From positions 1 to 9,264 of the forward strand of contig JAKAQB010000105.1 of NCBI GenBank assembly GCA_021811865.1: 9,264 nucleotides of DNA. The letters run 5' to 3'. The notes under the pieces are model-generated. The model made no database searches, was not told where the DNA came from, and saw only the letters and a list, made by a program, of their open reading frames with translations. The translations under genes and the position numbers were made by a program. Positions 1 to 5,735 of this stretch are shown in pieces (positions within the stretch are counted from its first letter, which is position 1; the number at the start of each line of letters is the position of its first letter). This stretch comes from Actinomycetes bacterium (GTDB lineage: Bacteria > Actinomycetota > Acidimicrobiia > Acidimicrobiales > Palsa-688).

Positions 1-123
1 TTCAGGGGTCAGATGCTGTGGACCTTCGGCGAAGTTGTCGATCCCGACACCGGCGAGCTCAGGACCCTACGATCACTGCCACGAGGTGAGGGAGCCAGGT
101 GGGTTCAACCTCAATTCGCGTAG
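1..123 (+). CDS. 3' end of an unidentified protein
   Basis: An open frame enters from the window's left edge and stops at TAG 121-123, giving 40 residues that end in WVQPQFA. The fragment contains the hydrophilic stretch DPDTGELRTLRSLPRGEG. I do not recognise a family. About 127 bases separate it from the next gene on the same strand, which is of an insertion-element type, so it may be part of the same element or an unrelated gene cut by it. The reading frame is open throughout, but 40 codons is too short to exclude chance. Confidence 0.35.
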   Translation, partial: FRGQMLWTFGEVVDPDTGELRTLRSLPRGEGARWVQPQFA

Positions 124-250
124 AGCCCTGTTAGCGGCATGACTTCCTGGTGATGGCTGGCGGTTGAACGGCGGCGCTCTTTGAGGACGGCGTCGTCGGC
201 AAGGTGGTCCCGGACGTGCACGTCGCTCCGGGCATTGGTAGCAAGGCGAC

Positions 251-886
251 GTGTCGATCACCTGGGCATGCCGTCTGCCGGTCGCACGCTACGCCGCGAT
301 GGGTCGACGAGCTCCCGCTCCGCGCCCTGGCTGTGGGAGCTGCGGATCGGCGATGGCCTTCGACGGCTCGTACCCCCGCCAGGTCCGCGAGCGCGGCGTG
401 GTCCACCGGATCTACGTCCGACGGGTCCGATGCGGGCGTTGTGGCACCGGAGAGGCGTTGCTGCCGGACTTCACCCTGCGCCGGCGTCTCGACTCGGCGG
501 CGGCCGTCGGAGCGGCCGTGCTCGCCCGTCACGGGCGCTGTACGGGCAGTGAGGTGAAGGCCCTCTACGCCGGCGTCCCCGCCCGCACGGTTCGTTCCTG
601 GCACCAGCGGTTCTCCGAGCGCGCAGACGACCTCACGGTCCGCTTCGAGGCCCTACGGGCCCAGTGGGGTGCGGGTGGCATCCCCCGCTACGAGCCGACA
701 CGGGTGGCGGTCACCATCACGTCGATCGGCTCGCTGTGGCAGGCGGCCCGCCGGCGGCCGAACAGCGACGTGCCCCCGCCGTGGCGGCTCGCCAACCTCG
801 TCGTCGGCGGCCAGCTCCTCGGGACCCGCGTGGACCTGCCGTGGCCGGTCGTCTCGGACCGGATCGGTCGCGCACAAGGCCCCTGA
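251..886 (+). CDS. DUF6431-type zinc-ribbon/HTH protein of an insertion element
   Basis: A 211-residue protein starting at GTG 251. Residues 28-64 form a zinc ribbon: C28-x2-C31, then C61-x2-C64 before the motif GEALLPDF. Residues about 95-122 look like a helix-turn-helix (VPARTVRSWHQRF). The tail holds a Trp-containing segment, PPPWRLANLVVGGQLLGT. This order (N-terminal CRL motif, two CxxC pairs, ALLP, HTH, late PPPW-like segment) is what I recall for the DUF6431 family, small proteins encoded beside DDE transposase/integrase genes in actinobacterial elements. DNA binding as an accessory to transposition is inferred from that context. No transposase follows: downstream lies about 200 bases of unclear sequence and then a broken reverse-strand gene, so the element looks incomplete. 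There is no good Shine-Dalgarno site before GTG 251, so the exact start is uncertain. Length fits the family. Confidence 0.7.
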   Translation: MSITWACRLPVARYAAMGRRAPAPRPGCGSCGSAMAFDGSYPRQVRERGVVHRIYVRRVRCGRCGTGEALLPDFTLRRRLDSAAAVGAAVLARHGRCTGSEVKALYAGVPARTVRSWHQRFSERADDLTVRFEALRAQWGAGGIPRYEPTRVAVTITSIGSLWQAARRRPNSDVPPPWRLANLVVGGQLLGTRVDLPWPVVSDRIGRAQGP

Positions 887-1086
887 ACTGGTCGGTTCGC
901 TCAGTTCGCCCGGAGCTGGAAGAACCCCGAGACCCAGGGGCCCGGACCGCTGACAGCGCGAAGGTCACGTCGGTGACCCGCCCGCGCCGCAACGCACCCG
1001 GACCGCATGGTCCTCGACCAGGGCCTACGAGACGGTCTCCATGGAGCGCTGCCGATCGGTCCACAGCCAATCCTGCCGGTCCGTCA

Positions 1087-1421
1087 TCAAAGAGCGCGGC
1101 CGGCAACAACGGCATGGACGCCGAGGCACAAGGAGCCGGCCAGGGCCATGGCGCGTTGATCCCCGAAGCGGAGGGCTCCGGTTCGTTGGCCCTCCCGGTT
1201 GTAGGGCTGGTGGATGCGCTCGAAGAGCGCAGAGCCGATGGCACAGCCCTGGCCGGCACGTTCGATCATAAGCAGACGGTCGCTGACCTGGCGGGCCTTG
1301 GCCACGAGTTCGTCGAGGTGCTCGATGCGACCCAGGACGTCGAGGTCCTTGGGCTTGTTCACGACGGTTTCGATACGAAGGGGCGCCTCCCTTCCTTCAA
1401 GTACTGCTTGACGCTGGAATG
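1087..1421 (-). pseudogene. Frameshifted remnant of a conserved actinobacterial protein of unknown function
   Basis: Read on the reverse strand, two adjacent frames together resemble the middle of a long actinobacterial protein that I know only as a conserved hypothetical. The first piece, HSSVKQYLKEGR (1421 down to 1386), runs into a second frame with LRIETVVN, then RLLMIERAGQGCAIG, then ALRFGDQRAMALAGSLC, ending at a TGA at 1087-1089. In intact relatives, as I recall them, KEGRALRIETV is continuous, and the protein goes on after LC..HAV to an RSLR and MTYDLRRLRL-type region with a winged-helix-like tail. Here five bases stand where three are expected (1381-1385), a net frameshift, and both the N-terminal part and the C-terminal tail are absent. 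It is therefore a truncated, frameshifted fragment. Its position beside the DUF6431 gene suggests mobile-element debris. The family assignment is from memory and unverified. Confidence 0.55.
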
Positions 1422-1460
1422 CTGTAGGAGAAGTTCGCCAGACTGCTTGCTGGCTCGCCT

Positions 1461-1485
1461 CCACTGCGATGTAGCTTCACAGTGG
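1461..1485 (+). promoter_or_regulatory. Candidate operator and promoter of the arsR-like gene
   Basis: A perfect inverted repeat CCACTG-N13-CAGTGG spans 1461-1485 and ends on the first possible GTG codons of the metal sensor. Inside it lies TAGCTT (1472-1477), which fits an actinobacterial -10 of the form TAnnnT. A TTGCTG (1447-1452) lies 19 bases upstream. Transcription starting 6-7 bases after the -10 would begin at about 1483-1485, making the mRNA leaderless, which would explain the missing Shine-Dalgarno site. ArsR-family repressors often bind inverted repeats overlapping their own promoter. The repeat is short and could be chance. Confidence 0.35.
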
Positions 1486-1886
1486 TGCAGATGTCAACTG
1501 AAGGCGACGGAGCAGTGATCGGGTTCGACAGCTGCGCACTGACCGACGTGGATCCCGGTCGGGTCGCAGCCGCGAAAAGGGCGCTCATCAGCACCGACGA
1601 CGCCGGCGACCTCGCGGCCTGCTTCCGCCTGCTCGGCGACCCGAAGCGGGTCCGGATCCTCTATGCCCTTCTGGAGGCTGGAGAGCTGTGTGTCTGCGAC
1701 ATCGCGGCAGCCGTGGACATCTCCGAGACAACGGTGTCCCAAGCGATGCGTCTGCTCCGAACGGCCGGCATCGTCCGGAACCGGAGAGTCGGGCGGATGG
1801 TCTACTACCGTCTCGACGACGCTCATGTCCGCTTGCTCCTCGACGTCTCGAAGGAGCACGTCGTCCGCGAAGGTGCGCGACGGTGA
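1482..1886 (+). CDS. ArsR/SmtB-family metal-sensing transcriptional repressor
   Basis: A 134-residue winged-helix repressor, expected to bind operator DNA as a dimer and let go when metal binds. Residues 44-110 carry the ArsR fold: LLGDPKRVRILYALL, then GELCVCDIAAAV, the recognition helix SETTVSQAMRLLR, and the wing ending VGRMVYYRLDD. Two kinds of metal ligand are visible. C70-V-C72 is the ELCVCD motif of the ArsR/CadC alpha3 site, with C18 and C47 as possible extra thiolates. D113-x-H115 with H126 has the spacing of the SmtB/CzrA alpha5 zinc site; the fourth ligand would be E130, one residue away from the usual position. The next gene is a zinc-type efflux protein, so zinc, cadmium, lead or cobalt are more likely inducers than arsenite. 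The start could be GTG 1482, GTG 1485 or ATG 1491; none has a good ribosome-binding site. The family is certain; the metal is not. Confidence 0.92.
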   Translation: MVQMSTEGDGAVIGFDSCALTDVDPGRVAAAKRALISTDDAGDLAACFRLLGDPKRVRILYALLEAGELCVCDIAAAVDISETTVSQAMRLLRTAGIVRNRRVGRMVYYRLDDAHVRLLLDVSKEHVVREGARR

Positions 1887-1976
1887 ACGGTGCCGGCGAG
1901 GAGCTCTGCGGCGGACGCCGGTGGCCGGGCTCCGGCCGGACCGCCGGCCGCCGGGACGCGTGGGGGAAAGTCGGAC

Positions 1977-2978
1977 ATGCCTGATCGCCATGAGGCGTCC
2001 CGGGCGCCGGACCATTACACCGGCTCACAGGGCGAAAAAGGAGTCGCACGCCGTGCCGGCACCGAGGCGGCAGGTGGCCATGGCCAGGGCATCGGGACCG
2101 ACACCGACGTCCGGTACCTCATCACGGCGCTCGGGCTCATCGCGCTGTTCATGGTGGGCGAGCTCATCGCCGCCATCTTCAGCCGCTCCCTCGCCCTCTT
2201 CGCCGACGCGGGTCACATGCTCACCGACGTCGGAGCGCTGGCGGCGAGCATCTGGGCCGCCAGGCTGGCGGCCCGGCCGGCAACGGGCATCTGGACCTTC
2301 GGGCTGAAGCGTGCGGAGATCCTCTCGGCTACCGGCAACGGCGTCGTTCTCGTGGTCGTGGCCGTCGTGATCACCATCGAGGCCGTCCAGCGCCTCATCT
2401 CGCCTCCGACCGTCGACGGCACGGTCGTCCTCGTCGTGGCTCTCGCCGGGGCGCTCGTCAATCTGGCCGCCACCATGGCGCTCGCCCGGGCGAACCGACG
2501 CAGCCTGAACGTCCAGGGAGCCTTCGCCCACGTCGTCACCGACCTCTACGCCTTTCTCGGCACGGCCGTCGCCGGCCTTGTCATCATCCTCACCGGCTGG
2601 CAGCGGGCAGACGCCGTCGCCTCCCTCGTGGTGGCTGCGCTCATGCTGTACGCCGCCCGCTCACTGCTCGCCCAGAGCGGACGCATCCTCCTCGAGGCGA
2701 CCCCGGAGGAAATCTCCCTCGACGAGGTTCGCTCGCATCTCACCGGCGTCGAGCACGTCCTCGACGTCCACGACCTCCATGCATGGACGGTCACCTCCGG
2801 CCAACCCACCCTCAGCGCGCACGTGGTGGTCGAGGACCACTGTTTCGCGTCGGGCCACGCGCCCCAGATCCTCGATGCCCTCCAGAGCTGTCTCGGCCAC
2901 CACTTCGACGTCGAGCACGCCACCTTCCAACTCGAGCCCGAGGGGCACGCCGCCCATGAGCAGGGTCGCCACCGGTGA
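1977..2978 (+). CDS. CzcD-like cation diffusion facilitator (zinc/divalent metal efflux)
   Basis: A 333-residue inner-membrane antiporter that exports Zn2+ or similar ions in exchange for protons. Six transmembrane segments are visible at roughly residues 46-68, 74-98, 115-138, 148-172, 187-207 and 212-232. The transport-site motifs are H80-x3-D84 in TM2 (ADAGHMLTD) and H185-x3-D189 in TM5 (FAHVVTD); this double HxxxD pattern is typical of Zn-transporting CzcD/ZnT-like members. A cytosolic metallochaperone-like domain follows from about residue 237, with HVLDVHDLHAW and a His-rich end. I prefer ATG 1977 because GGGGGAAAG lies just upstream. The frame is open back to GTG 1890, 3 bases after the arsR stop, so a longer, coupled start is possible, but its Ala/Gly/Pro-rich sequence is unconvincing. 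The 90-base gap and shared strand support co-transcription with the repressor. The N-terminal 45 residues are hydrophilic and not conserved in appearance. Confidence 0.93.
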   Translation: MPDRHEASRAPDHYTGSQGEKGVARRAGTEAAGGHGQGIGTDTDVRYLITALGLIALFMVGELIAAIFSRSLALFADAGHMLTDVGALAASIWAARLAARPATGIWTFGLKRAEILSATGNGVVLVVVAVVITIEAVQRLISPPTVDGTVVLVVALAGALVNLAATMALARANRRSLNVQGAFAHVVTDLYAFLGTAVAGLVIILTGWQRADAVASLVVAALMLYAARSLLAQSGRILLEATPEEISLDEVRSHLTGVEHVLDVHDLHAWTVTSGQPTLSAHVVVEDHCFASGHAPQILDALQSCLGHHFDVEHATFQLEPEGHAAHEQGRHR

Positions 2979-3223
2979 CAGGAGCGCCCCGGCGCTGGTC
3001 GTCCGGATTCCGACCTCGGTGCGGTGGCGCGGCCGAGGGACGACCGCTCGAGGACCCGGACACGGACAGGACACACCTCGCCTGGGCGGTATCGCGCCGG
3101 GTGGACTACGCCGAGATGGAGAACCCGGGACCCCTCGTCCCCTGGCCGTGGGACGTACCGAACCATTCGACCTGCAGTTCACCAACCGGCAGACGGGACG
3201 GAGCGCCGACGGCACCCTCCTGA
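2975..3223 (+). CDS. Doubtful small ORF overlapping the efflux gene's stop codon
   Basis: An 82-codon frame begins with GTG 2975, whose last bases form the TGA of the efflux gene (a GTGA overlap typical of translationally coupled genes). Its middle, around LEDPDTDRTHLAWAV and VDYAEMENPG, has largely G/C third positions, but the last 25 codons lose that bias and are Ser/Pro/Thr/Arg-rich. I recognise no domain, signal peptide or membrane segment. No strong ribosome-binding site precedes it. It may be a small operon partner or only an accidental frame in GC-rich DNA. Confidence 0.22.
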   Translation: MTGAPRRWSSGFRPRCGGAAEGRPLEDPDTDRTHLAWAVSRRVDYAEMENPGPLVPWPWDVPNHSTCSSPTGRRDGAPTAPS

Positions 3224-3537
3224 GCATGGGGTCCAGCAAACCCCGCTTGCCGGGCGCCTCGCTCGAGATGTCCGGCGTCGGGGTGGTGGCTCGGGCCAAT
3301 TGGGGTTCTTCGCCGTCACTTCACGAGCCGGCGGCCGGGCGGCCCGGATCGTGAGGCTGTCCTTGGCCGGCCACGGTCCCGCATCGGGCACGCCCACGAG
3401 CTCACCGACGAGGTGCCCGAGGTGCGGTCCCTGTCGAGGGAAGTCTGGCGGGGTGGACGGAGAGGAGCGTCGTCTGCCCAATGCTCCCCTCCGAATCGAT
3501 CCGAGGGCTCTCGGTGGTGGGGTCCGAAGGAGCATCC

Positions 3538-3563
3538 AAGCCGCCGCCAAGGGTCAGCCGGGA
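3538..3563 (+). repeat. Direct repeat, copy 1 (26 bp)
   Basis: Reads AAGCCGCCGCC then AAGGGTCAGCCGGGA. It matches copy 2 at 3739-3761 perfectly, except for one extra GCC triplet here. The exact shared block is 21 bp (3543-3563). In the frame starting at 3481 it reads KPPPRVSRE. A purine-rich stretch and an ATG at 3568 follow directly. Confidence 0.75.
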
Positions 3564-3738
3564 AGAGATGCGCTCGGGCGACCTGGCCCGATCGCCCGAG
3601 GACGCATCCGTTGCCGCACGTTCTCGACCGGCTGAGCGCCGCTCTTCGACCCGTATGCCTGCGAAGTCGCTGCCGCCGGCGGAAACGAGGGACGTTCGGC
3701 CCTACCACGGATCCCGCTGCGCAGCGAGAGTGACGCTG

Positions 3739-3761
3739 AAGCCGCCAAGGGTCAGCCGGGA
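3739..3761 (+). repeat. Direct repeat, copy 2 (23 bp)
   Basis: Same motif as 3538-3563 but without one GCC triplet; starts of the two copies are 201 bp apart. It reads KPPRVSRE in the same frame as copy 1. It lies directly before the purine-rich ribosome-binding region of the SHOCT gene that begins at 3786, so it is probably in that gene's leader. Confidence 0.75.
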
Positions 3762-3785
3762 GACCGAGAGGAGAGGACGATCTCG

Positions 3786-4070
3786 ATGATGTGGTACTGG
3801 GGAGAAGGAGTTCACTGGTGGGGTTGGCTTCTCGGTACCGTCGCCATGGTCGCCTTCTGGGCCCTCCTGGTCTGGGCGATCTGGTACGTCGTGGCAGCCG
3901 TGCGCCGACCCGAGAACCACTCGCCCGAGTCACATGGGCCGGGCGACCCGAAGCGGATCCTCGACGAGCGCCTCGCCCGCGGCGAGATCGATGCCGAGGA
4001 GTACCGCCGGCTGCGCTCGGTCATGCGAGAGGGCGACACTCACGTCACCGGCGAGGAGCACGCGGCCTGA
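3786..4070 (+). CDS. SHOCT-domain small membrane protein
   Basis: A 94-residue protein. The N-terminus is aromatic-rich (MMWYWGEGVHWWGW), followed by a single transmembrane helix at residues 15-38 (LLGTVAMVAFWALLVWAIWYVV), a hydrophilic linker, and a SHOCT motif at residues 54-80 (DPKRILDERLARGEIDAEEY, then RRLRSVM). SHOCT is a short C-terminal motif found in many small membrane proteins and thought to mediate oligomerisation; no enzymatic role is known. ATG 3786 is well supported by an AGAGGA ribosome-binding site at 3772-3777, eight bases upstream. The length is usual for this class. It appears to be transcribed alone; nearly 300 bases separate it from the next gene. In actinobacteria such proteins are often encoded near metal or copper stress genes, which would fit the neighbouring efflux unit, but no functional link is shown here. 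Confidence 0.85.
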   Translation: MMWYWGEGVHWWGWLLGTVAMVAFWALLVWAIWYVVAAVRRPENHSPESHGPGDPKRILDERLARGEIDAEEYRRLRSVMREGDTHVTGEEHAA

Positions 4071-4079
4071 GGCGCTCAG
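4067..4079 (+). terminator. Weak hairpin at the SHOCT gene stop
   Basis: CTGAG-GCG-CTCAG is a perfect 5-bp stem with a 3-base loop overlapping the TGA codon. There is no T tract. The stem is too short to be more than a possible weak terminator. Confidence 0.15.
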
Positions 4080-4207
4080 ATCAGCCGCCCAGATCCTGTC
4101 CCGGGCGCAGGCGGCTCTCGGTGGCCGAGGATGCGACAGGTGGCCGGAACGTGCCGGCGCGAGCGCCCCGGTGCCCCCGTCCTCCCGCATGTCCCTTCGC
4201 ACGGAGC

Positions 4208-4242
4208 GTTACAGGTTTGCAACGAATCGGTTACACGAATCG
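4208..4242 (+). promoter_or_regulatory. AT-richer duplicated motif upstream of the M23-like gene
   Basis: GTTACA occurs at 4208-4213 and 4230-4235, 22 bp apart (about two helical turns), and ACGAATCG occurs at 4222-4229 and 4235-4242. The second GTTACA and the second ACGAATCG run together. This is a conspicuously AT-richer patch in the otherwise GC-rich gap between 4071 and 4366. A TTACAC (4231-4236), 17-base spacer and TAGAAG (4254-4259) could be a weak promoter. Paired GTTAC-like sites bring to mind response regulators such as MtrA that control cell-wall hydrolase genes, but that is only a resemblance. I see no riboswitch here. Confidence 0.35.
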
Positions 4243-4351
4243 AGCCAGATGGCTAGAAGTCCCTGTTCAAGGTCGCTTTTCTCCTTGATCTACCGGCAAA
4301 GAGCGGTCGGCCAGGAATCTCGTTTGTCTCGACGGCACGCCGGACGGGAGA

Positions 4352-4373
4352 TACAGTCTCGGCCCCGTGGGAG
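4352..4373 (+). promoter_or_regulatory. Candidate -10 and ribosome-binding site of the M23-like gene
   Basis: TACAGT (4352-4357) fits a TAnnnT -10 element. GGGAG (4369-4373) is a ribosome-binding site five bases before ATG 4379. If transcription starts about seven bases after the -10, the leader would be only about 15 bases. No good -35 lies at normal spacing; TTGTCT at 4324-4329 is 22 bases away. Confidence 0.35.
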
Positions 4374-4378
4374 CTGGT

Positions 4379-5683
4379 ATGTCGACATTCGCACGTCGAG
4401 TGCCACCCACGGTCCTCGCCGTCGTGGTGACGATCGTGGGTGTCCTCGCGGCCCCGGGGTCAGTACGTGGCGCCTCGGCCACGAGCATCAGCACCGCCCG
4501 CGTCAACATCAAGACCCTCGAGCAGCGAATCGTCAGTGACGGGCTCCACATCCAGCGGATGGTCGTGGCCTACGACAAGGCGCAGGCGCACGAGGCGCAA
4601 CTGACAGCGAGCCTGACACGTACGAGGAAGCAGCTCGCCGCCGAGGAGGCGAGTCGTGCGAAGGCGCGGGCCAAGCTTCGCTCCGCGGCGATCAATGCCT
4701 ACGTCAACGGCGGGGACCCGGCATCCATCCTGGCGCTGCTCAATTCCTCGAGCTCCGCTTCCGCCCAGATGGCCGTCTACGCCAATGTCGTGGCCGGCAA
4801 CCTGTCCGCCGCCATAGCCGCATTCCTCCGTGCCGGCCAACGCATCCAGAGCTCCGAGGCGGCGCTCAAGTCGGAGCAGACCGCCGCAGAGGCGACACTG
4901 CGAGAGGTCGCCAAGGAGAAAGCGGCTGCCGACACCGCCATGAGCCAGGACGAGGCGCTGCTCACATCGGCCCGCGGCAATCTGAAGCGACTCCTCGAGG
5001 AGGCCGCCGCCCGGGCCGCTGCCGCCGCCCGGGCCCGCGAGCGTGCCCTTGCCCGCAAGGCAGCTGCCGCTGCCGCCGCAGCCGCAGCTGCAGCGGCACA
5101 GCCGGTCGTCCCCACGACCCAGCCGCCGTCCTCGTCGAGCCCGGGCAACGCCGCTCCGCCACCCTCGTCTCCGCCTCCGTCGTCGCCACCCTCCAGCTCG
5201 TCCGGCTACGTGAACCCTCTCGCCTCGGTGAACGCCCTCTCCCCTGAGCGCATCGACCAGGGAGTGGACTACAGCGGCTTCGGACCAATCGTCGCCATCG
5301 GCCGAGGTGTGGTGCTGAGCACGTACAACAGTGGCTGGCCGGGTGGGACGTACATCACCTACAAGCTCTCCACCGGACCGGCGGCCGGGGATGTCGTCTA
5401 CGCCGCCGAGGACATCCAGCCCTCGGTCAGCGTCGGCCAGACCGTCTCGGCAGGCACCGTGCTCGGGACGATGTACGAAGGCCCCGATGGGATCGAGACC
5501 GGTTGGGCCTCAGGCGGGACCGGGGCCACGATGGCGATGGATGCCGGCCAGTTCAGCGGCTCGAACTCGACTGCCTTCGGGGCGAACTTCTCCCAGTTGC
5601 TCGCCTCGCTCGGCGCCCCGCCGGGAGTGCTGCAGAACAACCCGCCTACGGGCAGCCTGCCGAACGGCTGGCCGACCTGGTAA
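4379..5683 (+). CDS. Exported coiled-coil protein with degenerate M23/LytM-like domain
   Basis: A 434-residue protein. Residues 1-32 are a signal peptide (two Arg, a hydrophobic core at 11-25, then an APG..RGASA cleavage zone). Residues 36-105 and 150-228 are predicted coiled coil, like the N-terminal halves of EnvC/PcsB-type hydrolases. Residues 228-240 are an uninterrupted Ala run, and 241-275 a Pro/Ser/Thr linker. The C-terminal domain (277-380) reads YVNPLASVNAL, ERIDQGVDYSG, PIVAIGRGVV, GWPGGTYITY, VYAAEDI, VSVGQTVSAGTVLGT, which follows the beta-strand pattern of M23 (LytM) endopeptidases. The zinc ligands look altered: Gln294 stands where the first His (HxGxD) is expected, with Asp297 kept, and no HxH is seen. 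Similar actinobacterial RIDQGVDY proteins exist, so this is a subfamily trait, not decay. A regulatory or peptidoglycan-binding role is more likely than hydrolysis. ATG 4379 has a GGGAG site; GTG 4367 is an alternative start. It converges on the MFS gene. Confidence 0.85.
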   Translation: MSTFARRVPPTVLAVVVTIVGVLAAPGSVRGASATSISTARVNIKTLEQRIVSDGLHIQRMVVAYDKAQAHEAQLTASLTRTRKQLAAEEASRAKARAKLRSAAINAYVNGGDPASILALLNSSSSASAQMAVYANVVAGNLSAAIAAFLRAGQRIQSSEAALKSEQTAAEATLREVAKEKAAADTAMSQDEALLTSARGNLKRLLEEAAARAAAAARARERALARKAAAAAAAAAAAAAQPVVPTTQPPSSSSPGNAAPPPSSPPPSSPPSSSSGYVNPLASVNALSPERIDQGVDYSGFGPIVAIGRGVVLSTYNSGWPGGTYITYKLSTGPAAGDVVYAAEDIQPSVSVGQTVSAGTVLGTMYEGPDGIETGWASGGTGATMAMDAGQFSGSNSTAFGANFSQLLASLGAPPGVLQNNPPTGSLPNGWPTW

Positions 5684-5735
5684 GGGTGCCCCTGAGGGCT
5701 CTGGCCCACCGGGCGGCGACAGCCGGAACCGACGG

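Larger units (their letters stand above)
3224..3785 (+). other. Gene-poor stretch with a duplicated 23-26 bp motif
   Basis: No frame on either strand combines a believable start, steady G/C third positions and a recognisable family. The only open frame of note is 3481-3789, 102 codons, whose TGA overlaps the ATG of the following SHOCT gene (ATGA). Its codon bias is weak and its sequence is Arg/Ser/Pro-rich, so I do not call it a gene. The stretch holds the two direct repeats listed separately. It may contain decayed coding sequence, but I could not match any of it. Confidence 0.5.

Noticed and set aside
717..1259. Reverse-strand frame of 180 codons
   Set aside because: Its start overlaps the DUF6431-type gene and the translation is Arg/Ser/Gly/Ala/Pro-rich with no family resemblance; the adjacent frame carries the recognisable remnant.
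664..1518. Forward frame of 284 codons
   Set aside because: It overlaps the DUF6431-type gene out of frame and the reverse-strand remnant, and shows no recognisable domain.
2546..3299. Long reverse-strand frames over the end of the efflux gene
   Set aside because: They are shadows of the CDF gene; the parts beyond its stop codon have no coding signature that I can support.
4071..4366. Possible c-di-AMP (ydaO-type) riboswitch before the M23-like gene
   Set aside because: Such riboswitches precede wall-hydrolase genes in actinobacteria, so I looked for one. The conserved motifs I know for that class are absent.
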